The position numbers and the translations under genes were made by a program. Positions 11,500 through 22,125 of a DNA stretch of 64,000 bases are shown in pieces; positions within the stretch are counted from its first letter, which is position 1, and every line of letters starts with the position of its first letter. The DNA is from Acheta domesticus (taxonomy: Eukaryota; Arthropoda; Insecta; Orthoptera; Gryllidae), in NCBI GenBank assembly GCA_031308135.1, contig JAHLJT010000631.1:148186580-148250579 (forward strand), given 5' to 3'. The notes beneath the pieces are model-generated. The model worked only from the letters and a program-made list of their open reading frames with translations. It was not told the DNA's origin and did not search any database.

Positions 11500-12670
11500 A
11501 ATAAATAGTTACGATGGAGAGCCAACACCTCATATAGATTTGGATAGCATCGTAAACACCGCACCATTTCCTACCATTTGCCACCAACATGGCAGCCAGC
11601 ACAAGCCTCAATTTGCAATGGAGAAGGACTGCCGTTACTATAGGATTGTGGGTCCTTGGAGCAAATGGTGTTTGAGCGTTTCTGAAAATGCGGATTTTTG
11701 AGCTATTTTTCACAGAAAATGGTAGTGTTTTCGAGAAACTTTACTTGACATTATTTAAAGCACATGTACTTGTAAATATAATAATGTGCAAAAATCGCTG
11801 CTAATGTAAATATTAACGATGTGAAAGAAGTCAAAAAAATAAAATTTTTCTAATTTTTGAGAAAACAAAGTAATAAGAGTAATATGGCATTTTTGTCATC
11901 TCATAAAATACATTAGGCACTATACTATCAAAAGTTTAAAAAAAAAATTTGGAGCAGTTTCTGAGAAAATCTTGTTTTTGTAATTTTTTAAAATTGCACA
12001 TATTGCACGCAATATTGCATGAAAACTATTAAAATTTTCAAAAAAATGTACATGACTTTAAAGATATAACTCACTATGAAAAACAAATTTTATTAGAAGG
12101 AAAAATCACTATCTGCTATTTTGTAGTTGGAGGAAGACGCTGAATAAAATTCAAACCTTTGCAATTTTCGAAAATTCAGACTTAACCGTGAAAATTGGAT
12201 CTATGCCACCTTAATAAGTGCATTTTACTCTTATCTTACAAGAAATTTAAAGAAAAAATTTGGAGCTGTTTTTGAGAAAATTTTGAAAATGTCGGGAGGT
12301 CATGTTAAGTACCGCCAAATTTTATAGAATCTTTTTCAAAATCTGAAAGCTCTGACTCAAACCAGATGGACCGGGGAATATCCATTTTGAAAGAAATACG
12401 TATGATTAACGCGCTAGCAGTGTTGATGGATGGATGGACGTTTGCCTTTCAATTGGTTTTTCGGTATCAAGGACCCACAAAATAGTGTACCATGTGTTAG
12501 AAGATTTTTTTCTTAATTTAGCAACAGGATTTATCCACTTTTTCATTATAACGGCCCGGCAACGAATTTTTTTCTGGTGAAAATTGACCATTTTTTTGCG
12601 CAGCATTACATAACTTTCCCTATACTATGTATATCACTCCGTGTATACGTAGGTACACGGGAAAGTAAAA
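11500..12670 (+). repeat. X-family repeat, long copy with terminal hairpin
   Basis: Non-coding copy that includes the module aaatttggagc(a/c)gtttttgagaaa several times. It then has gaagacgctgaataaaattc, aataagtgcattttactctt, accagatggaccgggg, ggtttttcggtatcaa and gcgcagcattacataact, and ends in the hairpin ctttccctatac...acgggaaagtaaaa at about 12616-12669. It is followed at once by a deleted LINE copy. Confidence 0.75.
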
Positions 12671-13267
12671 TGGGGCAGGCAACTGAGAACAACACTTCAA
12701 TTTCTTCTTGTGGCACAACTTGGCCAAGAGGAATGTCTTGCCAAGAGGAACATCTTGCACACCGTTAACGATAAGGATGGTAGGTGTATCCGAATGGATA
12801 TAGTTTGAAGGTCGGTTCGAACGTTATGTTCCTCAGAGAACAGAGAGTCACGGATAAGTACCATGACACCACCGTGAGCACAAAGACCGTCATTTTGATC
12901 AAACCGATAGGTGCTAAAACCATAGCGACAGAGGGGATGATAAGAAAGAAGATGAGTTTCCTGAAGGCAGATTACAGAAGGTCACTGGGAGAATCTATCA
13001 ATCTCAATTCTTCTGAGAAAGTACAAAAGCCATTCAAGTTTCATGAAAGAGCTATTATAGGGGATTATTCCTTTCAACACGGGTCACCATGCACGGCAAA
13101 CACGTGAATGGGCGTTCAGCATACAGAGAATGCCAGCGACGAAGAAAAAAAAAGTGAAAAAGAATATAAGTGACACAAAATGAGAAGCAAAAAGATGAAA
13201 AAAATTGAGAAAGGAACACTTGAGAGCCTTCTCTGCACCCCGTCAGCATATGGACCAACCCACCTCG
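12671..13267 (-). mobile_element. internally deleted copy of the 45-51 kb LINE
   Basis: The left half (12671-13065) matches 48585-48958, the first part of the ORF2 endonuclease. The right half (about 13070-13267) matches 50645-50865, the 5' untranslated region. The intervening ORF1 (about 1.69 kb) is missing, so the 5' leader lies next to the ORF2 start. The left edge coincides with the homopolymer at 48577-48584 of the full copy and with the end of an X repeat. It is not functional. Confidence 0.8.
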
Positions 13268-14089
13268 TTTGTTTTTCGGGGCACACCTCATTTGTTTTTC
13301 AGAGTTCCATGAAGAACTGATTAGTAAATAAAATGTTTTTTCAGCACTAACGATACTTGAATTTAGTTCCAGTTTAACCTTGTTTAACAGTTTGTGATCT
13401 GGTCCCAATGCTCATGAAAATGGACAGCCCCTCTTCAAAAATATTAATTTGGCGAAATGTTGAAAAAGCTTAATATTCGCCATTATAGGTATATGAGACA
13501 AGTTTCACTGAAATATCCCCATGCATTAACTTTCACATCTCAGAATGATTCGCAACAATGGAAATCTTAAATGTTATTCTTCTAAGAGAAGAAATTGGGA
13601 GTTGAATAAACTTGGGGGCAAAGAGGGTGGGTGGCATCTATGAAGTATGACTTCACGTTGGATCGAGTGAACCACTTGTAGTTACAAGTATGCACTTCAT
13701 ACAAGTTATTTTGAAATTACGTGTGCTTGTTCATCTCAACACTGCATCTTAAAGAGTGGATTTTTGTTTCATTTGCTTATTTTCAAGAGAAAATTTAAGA
13801 AGCTGCTATTTTTTAAATATTTTATGACATTTTTAAGAATAATCCATTCAAAAGTTTAAACATTGAGTAAAAGAAGTTAATAATTTAAAGTTGTTATACA
13901 TTCTGAATGTTGTTCAGCCTGACTTAAACTGGACTAGAAAAAAATATATTAAACCTCAAATAGGCTATACATTCTCTTCGCAAGCTATAAAATTCTAAAA
14001 TCCAGATGTCACCCACGACACAGCATGACACTGCAATTAACTTTTTAAGCCTTCAGGAAGTTCAGAAGATAATTAAACATATACAATAC
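13268..14089. other. intronic sequence, nothing recognised
   Basis: AT-rich sequence between the deleted LINE and the SF1 QUA2 exon. A short GTTTGTTTTTCGG/GGGCACACCTCA duplication occurs at about 13265-13305; otherwise nothing is seen. Confidence 0.45.
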
Positions 14090-14248
14090 CATCCAAGATT
14101 TGTGATCCGATGCCCCACAGTTAGAACACCGAGGGCCTTCATTTTCTCTCAAGGTTCCATTCAACAATGCAAGTTCACGAAGTTGCATTCGGCGCAAATC
14201 ATTCTGTCCTTCTGGAACTTCCACCCCTTGACGTATTATTTCTTTAAT
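14090..14248 (-). CDS. SF1: SF1 exon: QUA2 helix and start of zinc knuckle 1
   Basis: 53 codons, phase 0 at both ends, between a ccctag acceptor and a gtattg donor. [20 protein letters not shown] and [15 protein letters not shown] form the QUA2 region, which extends the KH fold and recognises the 5' part of the branchpoint consensus. It continues [17 protein letters not shown]; the intron falls just before the fourth ligand (Cys) of this C-x2-C-x4-H-x4-C knuckle, supplied by the next exon. Human SF1 has one knuckle, while yeast BBP has two as seen here. Confidence 0.97.
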
Positions 14249-14336
14249 CTAGGGAAAAAATAAGTAAGTTCATGAAATCTTTCCAAGTATAAAACATGCT
14301 CTCACTTTCAAATATCTCAAATTAAAATGAACTCAC

Positions 14337-14503
14337 TCTGTCAACAGCCTTCTTCACAGCTTCCGGATTGTTTGCTGTGACATAGGCATGAAGAGGTTCA
14401 TCTTCTCCAGGTAGGGGCTGACCATCTTTACGACCAACCTTTCCTTCCTTCACAGAGCCCTTGCCCCGAATTATAATCTTTGCACCAGTGTCACGTTCCA
14501 TTG
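14337..14503 (-). CDS. SF1: SF1 exon: second half of KH domain
   Basis: Two bases complete a Ser codon, then 55 codons follow: MERDTGAKIIIRGKGSVKEG, KVGRKDGQPLPGEDEPLHAY and VTANNPEAVKKAVDR. This is the beta2, variable loop, beta3 and last helix of the KH domain, almost identical to SF1 from flies to human, including the IRGKGSVKEGK stretch. The acceptor is ttttctag and the donor is gtgagt. Only 88 bases of intron separate it from the QUA2 exon. The in-frame extension on the 5' side (to 14639) is intron, because the conserved sequence begins exactly at the splice site. Confidence 0.97.
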
Positions 14504-14636
14504 CTAGAAAATATTTCAGTGGCACTTCCACATTATGAACTAAAAAGCCTTCTTGAAGGGCATCCAAAAATAAAACATTAATATCACATTCCAACCAAGG
14601 TATATAATGTGTACAATATGTGTATATTGTATAGAA

Positions 14637-14897
14637 CACGGCTGTCCAACTTTGAAGGGCTTATGGGCCACATATCAAATTCTAGTAAAGCCGCGGGGAG
14701 CACTGTAATTTACGATGGTTTTTGCGTATGATTAATGTACCTACAATGAGAAAATTAATATATTAATTAAAAATAAGATGAATTGTGCAATTATATTGCA
14801 TTTGGTTGTTATAACAATATTTTTCAATGCAGTCGCGGGCCACATAAAAAGATCCAGCAGGTTGCACGCAGCGGGCCACCAGTTGTGGACAGCCCTG
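14637..14897. mobile_element. hAT-type MITE
   Basis: Ends are CACGGCTGTCCAAC on the left and GTGGACAGCCCTG on the right, forming imperfect terminal inverted repeats of the hAT CAGGGCTGTCC type. Subterminal GGGCC(A/C) motifs are present (gggccacatatc, gcgggccaccag). The flanking 8-mers gtatagaa (14629-14636) and gtataaat (14898-14905) agree at 6 of 8 positions, as expected for an aged 8-bp hAT duplication. It is 261 bp with no coding capacity, in the SF1 intron. Confidence 0.7.
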
Positions 14898-15084
14898 GTA
14901 TAAATATAGGTAGAATACACTACATTGTATGAAGTACAGGTATACAATGTGTAGAATGAATATGTCCTTGTTCTAGTGCAGATTAACCAATATATATTTG
15001 AGAGTAAAAATGGAAAATTTTTACTCTCTGTGTTGACTAGTTTCAACAAACATTTCATTGACTAGTTTCAACGAACACAAGATA

Positions 15085-15290
15085 TCATTTAAGGCAGACG
15101 CTGTCTCCACTGGCCGTCTCCGCATCGCACAGACACGCCCTTGACTGAGCCCATGCAAACGCTGCGCTGTTAACCTGACGCAACCTGGGCAGGGCTCAGG
15201 CAGACACCGTCCGCACTGGCTGTCATGGCATCGCCAGGACGCTTGACTGTGCCCGCCATCCTGACATGTTGGAGACCGGGTGAAAAAGAC
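15085..15290. repeat. imperfect tandem duplication, GC-rich
   Basis: Two units of about 125 bp are visible: ggcagacgctgtc-cactggccgtc-gcatcgc-cttgactgagccc and ggcagacaccgtc-cactggctgtc-gcatcgc-cttgactgtgccc. The block is much more GC-rich than its surroundings. Origin unknown. Confidence 0.55.
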
Positions 15291-15419
15291 CCGTTAGCAC
15301 AAAAGAAGTACCGTGATTATTATTATTATTTTTTTTCTACTGTTTAGTTTGGATTGTAGCTGGCATTACGAAATAAACGTTTGTTGCTTTTTTTTTAATC
15401 TTAAAACAAAAAGTACTTG

Positions 15420-15900
15420 CACTGGACCCTCGGGTTTGAATGGTGGCATTCTGCAGAAGCAGGACCTGGATTATATCCTTACCCAGGATGGAAAACAAAT
15501 TTTGTGTGATGACCCCGGGAATGACCTAACAATAAAGAACAAGAATTCAGTCAAAGAAGTGGTAGTGGCCACTGTTCACCCAAACGCCAGATGTTACAGT
15601 TGTGAATACAAGGAGAGATTATCGAATTTCTCATAAGGAAGACGATATTTCTTTATGTCCGCAAAAGAATTGGATGGCATATTTGAATAAGAAAACAGAT
15701 TCAACACCCAAACGAAGAGGTCCTCAAAGCAGCAAGTTTTGAGAGGAAGAGAAAGAGGAGAAGATTTGATGCAGTAAACCATCTAATCCAGCCCATTTCT
15801 ATACAAAGACGATGTGCTTATTGTAAAGGTAAAGCCACACAAATTTCCAAGATATCACATACCTGTACCTGACAAATATATTTTACCTTTTCACACTCGT
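15420..15900 (+). pseudogene. decayed piggyBac-like transposase C-terminal end (tentative)
   Basis: Across frames the plus strand gives DSTPKRRGPQSSK, then RRRFDAVNHLIQPI and QRRCAYCKGKAT. This order (basic linker, aromatic/His motif, then a CxxC-led cysteine-rich end) is that of piggyBac transposase C-termini. Stops and a frame change break it, and later cysteines are degraded. Upstream sequence (LQKQDLDYILTQDGKQIL) is not recognised. A different zinc-bearing transposase is possible. Confidence 0.4.
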
Positions 15901-15964
15901 TAAATGGTTTATTTGTTCAATTTTATGTATGTGTTAATTTCATTACTGTTTATATATCTTCATT

Positions 15965-17284
15965 TATGTGAACAAAAAAACAAATAAACCTCGTACAATT
16001 TCAGTTACATTGGGAGTACCACAGGTTTCTCATTTGGATCCATCGTTTTCTTGTTATTTATAAATGACTTAATAAATGTGTTTAAAAATAGCTCTTTTAG
16101 TTTATTTTCTGATCACTGTAAGTTTTGGAGGGTAATATCTGACAAAAATGATGCTTTACTTTTGCAGCATGTATTGAATAATTTAAGTACAGTGTCAGCG
16201 AAATTGTATTATATTGCGATTCTTGTAACTTTGCCCCTGACAGGAATCAGCTGTTGATGGTTTCATCCAATCCGGAGCTTCAACGTCACCCAGTGAGGTC
16301 ACTTTAGCGAAATAAAGCTCCCGGTTGGATGACAGCGAAACAGCTGATACCTGTCAGGGGCAAAGTTAAAAAAAACACAGTATAATTTGAATATAAATAA
16401 ATGCAAGTTGCTTCGTTGTAATCGGGGGCGTAATGCTATTTTAACAAGCTATACTATTCATGGATCAACCTTGGAGTATGTTTCCGAGATTATGGATTTG
16501 GGTATTATTGTAGATTGTAAAATTTGTTTTGTTCAACACATTGATTGCGTGATTAATTGTTCTTTAAAGTTACTAGGTTTTGTTAAGAGAAAAACATCTA
16601 AATTTACTTCATTAAAAGCACTCTCAATTTTAAACATCTCTTTATTCAAAACTAAACTTGTGCATCGTTCTTCACTATGGTCACCTAGTACTATTAAATT
16701 AAAAGGATTGAAAGTGTTCAGCACATATTTTTCTCATACATGGTGTTAAAGGCCAATCTTGAAAATCCCAGATTCAATCATAACTACACAGATATAGCTA
16801 AATTATTAAAAATTCCACCATTGGAATCTGTGAGATAAGCAAACGATGTACTTTTTACGCATAAACTTCTGACTGGGCCGATTAATTGTTGCATTAAGGA
16901 ACCTATTTGCTGAAAGTTTAAATCCATGTAATATTAGAAATTTTAAACTACTTCAAGAAATTTTCTGTAGAACTGAATTTATGTATGCCACTTTCCCAGA
17001 CTTGCTGGAATTGCAAATAATAAAATAACATGTAGTGATCAATACTCATTTTCTATTAAACATCATTTATATAATTATTGCTAAATTACTTTGTATTATG
17101 CTTCTTAATATTACATTATGATTACTATATTCTCTTACTTTAAAAGCTATTTAATACTTGTATTGTAGTTTCAAATATGAATACTTTTCAAATATGTATT
17201 GGGCATCTAGGCCTGTTGTACCTTTCTTATAAAATAAATAATAATAATAATAATAAAATTTAATAATAATAATAATAATAATAA
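15965..17284 (+). mobile_element. Jockey-like LINE, RT core to (AAT)n tail
   Basis: Plus-strand pieces VTLGVPQVSHLDPSF, LFINDLINVFKNSSFSLFSD (in place of the FADD box) and NINKCKLLRCNRGRN, then SLKLLGFVKRKTSKF, are RT motifs of the Jockey/CR1 group. The copy has several substitutions and stops and is 5'-truncated. Its 3' end is aggcctgttgtacc, an AATAAA-type run and an (AAT)n tail at about 17235-17284. A MITE splits it at about 16209-16386. Confidence 0.7.
16209..16386. mobile_element. MITE with ~70-bp inverted repeats inside the Jockey-like LINE
   Basis: The left arm holds aactttgcccctgacagg and aatcagctgtt, then tcatccaatccggagct. The right arm is its inverted copy, with cctgtcaggggcaaagtt. 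Outer ends read TTATA(T/C)TG on both sides. Removing it approximately restores the LINE reading (KLY then LNINKCK), showing it inserted after the LINE. The exact target duplication is unclear; a TA target is likely. Confidence 0.65.
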
Positions 17285-18864
17285 TTCAAGGAGATTCAGT
17301 ATCCCCTCTGCTGTTTTGCATTAGTCTGATCCCTCTATTGAGACAGCTGTCGCACACTGACTTTGGTTACAAGCTCCATGGTAATGAAAGGCCTGTATCA
17401 CATTTATTTTACATGGATGATCTTCAAGTGTTTACTAAGAATGAAGCGATTCTCTCCCAAATGCTGTCAGTCATCAATGATTTTAGCAATGACATCTGCA
17501 TGAAGTTTGGTCTTGACAAGTGTGCAAAAGCCAACTTAAAAAGAGGCAAAATGACAACGTCCGAGAACATTGAAGTTGATAGACACACTGTGATTCAAGA
17601 TCTTGAGCCTGGTAAAACTTACAAATATCTGGGCATTGAAGAATGTGAAACCATCTCGAATGACAGAATGAGAGAGAGAATTCGTAGGGAGTATTTTAGG
17701 AGAGTGAGACTTGTCCTGCAGTCCACTCTGAATTCCAGGAATAAAATTTCTACAATAGGTAGTTTGGCGGTACCTGTGGCCGAATACAGTTTTGGACTAG
17801 TAGACTGGACTGAGCAGGAAATTCGCATCATGGATCGAAAAACCAGAAAACTGCTAACAATGCATCATGTTGCCCACCCCTGAGCTGATGTACATAGACT
17901 TTATGTGTCACGTAAGGAAGGAGGAAGAGGCCTCAGACAAATTGAAGCCTCCTGGCACAATGCAATAACCGGGATGGGAAAGTATGTAGTCAGCCATGAA
18001 GATGACCCACTAATGAGGCAGGTCATGAAATCTGACATAAGAATGGGAAACGGAGGCATTGTAAGTGTACCAAGAAGCATTGCGAACAAGACTATGCAAG
18101 ACAACCAGAATGACAGAGACACTGAACTTCTGATGCTACTTAACGTGAAATTTGAGACACAGAAAATGTTAAAGAAATAGTGGAGAGACAAACCACTCCA
18201 CAGACAATATCTAAAAAGAATGGACAAGGTGCAGATCAATAAAGATCAATCATTTATGTGGCTTAAAAGGGGAAGAATGAAGCCAGAATCGGAAGCACTT
18301 GTAATAGCTGCCCAAGATCAGGCCTTGAGAACACGACATTATGATAAAGCGGTTCTCAAAATTTCCCTAGATGATAAATGCCGCATTTGTCAGGAACATG
18401 TAGAAACCATTGATCATATTGTCTCAGCTTGTCCAATCCTAGCAAAGACAGAATACTTGAAAAGACACGACATGGTGTGTAGCTACCTCCACTGGCAGAT
18501 CTGTACCGCCCTCGAAGTTCCAAACACATGCCCCAAGTGGTACGAACACTCACCGAAACCGGTGATGTCTGTTGGATTGTGTACGATATTGTACGACCAA
18601 CAAATTCAAACTGATCGCACGATAGCAGCAAACAAACCGGATATAGTCACCTGGGATTTGGAGAACAAATCGTGTTTAGTTGTTGATGTTGCTGTACCTT
18701 GCGATCAAAACGTCGTTACCAAGGAGGCAGAGAAACATCTTAAATACAAGAGTTTGGAAATCGAGATCAGCCGAATGTGGGGGGTAAAAGCACACGTCGT
18801 ACCGATAGTTATCGGAGCTCTGGGATTTATTCCGCAAAATTTGCATCGTAGAAATAGATTTTAG
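17285..18864 (+). pseudogene. R4-like LINE ORF: reverse transcriptase plus restriction-like endonuclease
   Basis: One reading frame runs from QGDSVSPLLFCISLIPL through HLFYMDDLQVF (the YxDD catalytic box) to a C-terminal restriction-like endonuclease. The endonuclease part has CRICQEHVETIDHIVSAC (CCHC), LAKTEYLKRHDMV, then KPDIVTWDLENKSCLVVDVA (the PD...D core) and KYKSLEIEISRMW. This layout marks the site-specific LINE groups (R2/R4/NeSL-type), and the wording is closest to R4/Dong-type elements as I know them. Two in-frame stops, TGA at 17881 (CGA in the 59-kb copy's equivalent) and TAG at 18178, disable it. It is 5'-truncated in the RT palm and begins directly after an (AAT)n run. Confidence 0.75.
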
Positions 18865-19319
18865 TTATTTATTTGTTGTACATGTTTATTTTGGCATAAA
18901 GCTTTTTGGGTCGCCCTGTAGCTATCTTCAGTGCAAATCTGAGGTGGCTGGGGGGCATCGGTACAGACAAGACAGCCCACAATCACCTCAGAATCACATT
19001 CAAGATAGCCAATATATGACCAATAAATGTAATCAGTTTGCAGCTCTGGCAATTAACCTGAATCCATGCAGCAAGAAAAAGTCCCAGTTTATCCTAGTAG
19101 CACTTGTAACATGTGTTACGGGCCTCTGTGCTTTTCAGAGCCCTGCACTTTCTAAGGCACAGCATTTAACTAGTGGTGCAACAGAATGGCACAGACTGTC
19201 TCATATTAGTTTTCTATTTCCATGGGTCTGGGCTAGCTTTTTGGCATTGCCACCTGTGCCAGATGCCATCTATTGCCACCCAAATTACATTTCTTTGACA
19301 TTTTCTTAATTTTAGGGTT
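18865..19319. other. R4-like 3' untranslated region and flank
   Basis: The sequence after the stop has no clear tail; the 3' end of the element may lie near ggtcgccctgtagc (18909-18922). Near 19165 a tagtggtgcaaca phrase resembles the outer motif of X and Z repeats. No gene seen. Confidence 0.35.
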
Positions 19320-20770
19320 TCCTAATGGTAGAACAGAAGTATTAATTTAAGAATATTAAAAAACAGCAAAACCTCATCATAAATGATTATTTTCTTTAAA
19401 AAATTTGGAGTAATTTTAAAGTAAATGGCATTAGGTGCTACGAAAAATGTGAAATTTGAATTTCTTTTTCACAGAATATTTCTGAGGTTTCAGAAAACTT
19501 CATTTGAAGCACTTACACTCACCATTATTAAAATGTTCACAAATTGCTGGTAATGTGCATATTAAAGATGTGAGAGAACTTACCAAATATTACAGTTGTG
19601 GAATTTTTGAAAAAACAAAAAAAATACCTTAAAATAAACTTTAGGTCATATTAAAGAAAGCAATTAGCACTATCCGTTCCGCAAGTTTGACGAACAAATT
19701 TGGAGCCATTTATTCGTTTTGAACTAGCTCAAAATTCCACATTTTCAGAAACTCTCGAACGCCATTTTCTCATAAATGGCTCCAAATTTTTTCATCAAAC
19801 TTTTGGAGCCATTTATGAGAAAATGGCATTTGAGAGTTTCTGAAAATGCAGAATTTTGAGCTAGTTCAAAACTTCATTTTTCACAAAAAATGATTTGAGA
19901 TTTCGTGAAACTTTACTTGATTATTTAAAGCACAAGTTCTCATTAATATAATGATGTGAACAAATCGCCACTAATCTAAATCTAAATATTAACGACGTGA
20001 GAGACAAGTCAAAAAAATTACATTTTTGCAATTTTTTAAAAAACAAAAGCTTTTTTCTTTCCCCTTTTGATTGCACATATTGTATGCAACATTGCCCAAA
20101 AACCTGACCTTAAAGAAAGAACTCTCTAAGAAGAAGAAATTTCATTTGCAGGTTAAATCTCTATCTGCAATTTTCTAGTTCGAGGAAGATGCCGTATAAA
20201 ATTCAAACTTTTGCTGTTTTCAAAATTTCAGAGTTAACCGTGAAAATCAGACCTATACCACCTTAATTAACGTATTTTACTCTATTCTTACAAGAAATTT
20301 GAAGAAAAAAATTGGAACCGCTTTTAAGAAAATTTCGAAAATGTCCAGAGGGCTTTCTGTAAAGTACCCCAAAAAACTACTGAATGTTTTTCAAAATCGC
20401 AGAGCTTCAACACAGACCAGATGGACTGGGGTTTCTTCAATATGGAAAAAATCTTACACATAGTTTAAGCACTAGTGTTGTTCACATACACCAGACGAAC
20501 ATTTTGCTTGAATTGGTTTTTCGGTATCAAGGACTGACAAAACAGATTCTGGCTACATCATGCGTTTGGGGATTTTTTTTTCTTTCTTAATTTAGCAACT
20601 GAACTTATCCACTTTTTCGTTATCACGCAGCATCATCAGCCAGGAAACGAATTTTTTCTGCTAAAAATTCGCCGTTTTTTCGCGCAGCATTACATAATTT
20701 TCCCTATCCTACGTATATGACTCCGTATATACATACGTATACTGTGAAGCAAAAATGCCTCACTAGTGAA
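19320..20770 (+). repeat. X-family repeat, longest copy
   Basis: It begins with tttcctaatggtagaacaga, shared with 42.1 kb, then has several aatttggagc modules. An inverted duplication lies at 19716-19872. It then has gaggaagatgccg, accagatggactgggg, ggtttttcggtatcaa and gcgcagcattacataa, and the terminal hairpin at about 20698-20750. It is non-coding throughout. Confidence 0.75.
19716..19872. repeat. fold-back of about 70-bp arms inside X
   Basis: 19716-19786 and 19802-19872 are near-perfect inverted copies (for example gttttgaactag against ctagttcaaaac, and ccattttctcataaatggc against its complement) separated by about 15 bases. Confidence 0.8.
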
Positions 20771-20815
20771 AAAAAGAAAAGTTCTGCCAATATGAATTTG
20801 AGAACCTACTCTAAA

Positions 20816-21010
20816 TTAGTGGTGCTACACAATGGCACAGACTTTCCCGTTTTAATTTTTATACTTCCTTTGGTCTCGGCTAGCTATTCAGACATGACAC
20901 ATTCTCTCGTTGGCTCCCATCTATCGCGGTACATAGTACATATTATTTGAAGAATATTAAAGAAAAAATCCTTAATAGCAATTTTCTTTGGAAAATTTGA
21001 AATAGCTTTT
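20816..21010. repeat. X/Z outer motif and X-like start
   Basis: agtggtgctacacaatggcac followed by ACTTTCCCGTTTTAATTTTT, then cccatctatcgcgg and aagaatattaaag. This is the same outer motif as at 3.39, 19.17, 36.45 (reverse), 37.5 (reverse) and 39.83 kb, followed by a short, broken X body. Confidence 0.5.
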
Positions 21011-21081
21011 AAGAAAATGGCGTTTGAGTAAATTCGTAATTCGTAAACCTGTAAATTCGAAATTCTTCTTTCCTTCTGGTG

Positions 21082-21610
21082 TTAAATGTGAAGAAATTTT
21101 TTAACATCTAGCTTACATAATTGTTCAAATACATCATCAAAGCAGGACCTGGATTCACAAAGGTTGGCATCCTGATTGACTAAAGGTTCTTCATTCCCAT
21201 TCATAGTTGCAGGGGTAAGATCATTCAAATCATTTTTATAAATGCTTTCAAAATATGATGCAAATAAATTACCTACTTCATTTCCACATTGTGTCATTTT
21301 TTCATGAAGGTCAAAGTTGATGAAATATTTAGGTTACACCATTTCTTATTTTCAATAAATTTCCAGAAATGGCTGGGCATCTGTTTTTATTTTCTCCTCA
21401 GTTCTCAATACTTCTTAACATCAAGTCATCTCAAATCTCAAATCATCATAACATTTTTAACTCCTTGTTTTACATTCTAACTTGATTCTAAATTGATTGT
21501 ATTTACTTCTTGTAATTACTTCTAAACTGATTGTATGCGGCATTTGATCTTGATCTTATATAATTTGCATGAGCCCTCTTCTTTTGTTGTAGAAAGTAAT
21601 TAGTGATTAG
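21082..21610 (-). mobile_element. Jockey-like LINE fragment (pre-RT region)
   Basis: Minus-strand reading gives FLQQKKRAHANYIRSRSNAA, then KFWKFIENKKWCNLNI, NLFASYFESIYKNDLND and FEQLCKLDVKK. This is the linker region before the RT in Jockey/CR1-type LINEs. No termini are seen. It is the same region as the fragment at 6.83-7.1 kb but a different sequence. Confidence 0.65.
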
Positions 21611-21711
21611 TAGGATTATCTTGCGACAGTCATGCTAACCTTTACTTAGTTATTGAAGAGTTCCAAATTTTTATTTTCAGATCCATTTAATTAATAGTTT
21701 TATTAATTGTA

Positions 21712-21755
21712 TTAACCCAGATTATCCTACTGCCCTACTGTCCTACATGTAGGAC
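21712..21755 (+). mobile_element. TTAA end with subterminal palindrome (family F)
   Basis: TTAACCCAGATTATCCTAC is followed by the perfect 16-bp palindrome GTCCTACATGTAGGAC at 21740-21755. An inverted relative (ATTATCCTAC with the same palindrome core) is at 27207-27233. This is the end layout shared by the TTAA elements in this window. The body belonging to it is not certain. Confidence 0.5.
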
Positions 21756-21843
21756 GGTACATTTTTGTAGAGTTCACATTCAGTATTTTTAACATGATGT
21801 TAAGTAATATTGGTTTATGAATATACAGATATGAAATTGTCAG

Positions 21844-22125
21844 ATGGATGCTAGGTATACGAGTTTTCAGGCTCAAATGGTCCCAGAGAAAGTGGATCAT
21901 ACCAACTTCATGAATATCACCAGTTATTCTAACGACATTGATTTAAGGACTTTTTATTACACTAAGTTTAATACAGGTCCCGTTCAGAGGAGCCAACCGT
22001 CAACGAAACTCCCCATGTGCTGGCACACACACGCCGAAATAGAATTTGTTTTTGCTGCAGTTGGCATCTTTTCATTTGTTTTATTTTCCACCAACATGTT
22101 AAAAACTTCACTCTTGAATGCATAA
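21844..22125 (+). other. 93-codon ORF of unknown nature
   Basis: It begins 89 bases inside the family-F TTAA end. The encoded sequence has a hydrophobic C-terminal stretch (EFVFAAVGIFSFVLFS) that could be membrane-spanning. I recognise no family, and chance is a real possibility. Confidence 0.2.
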
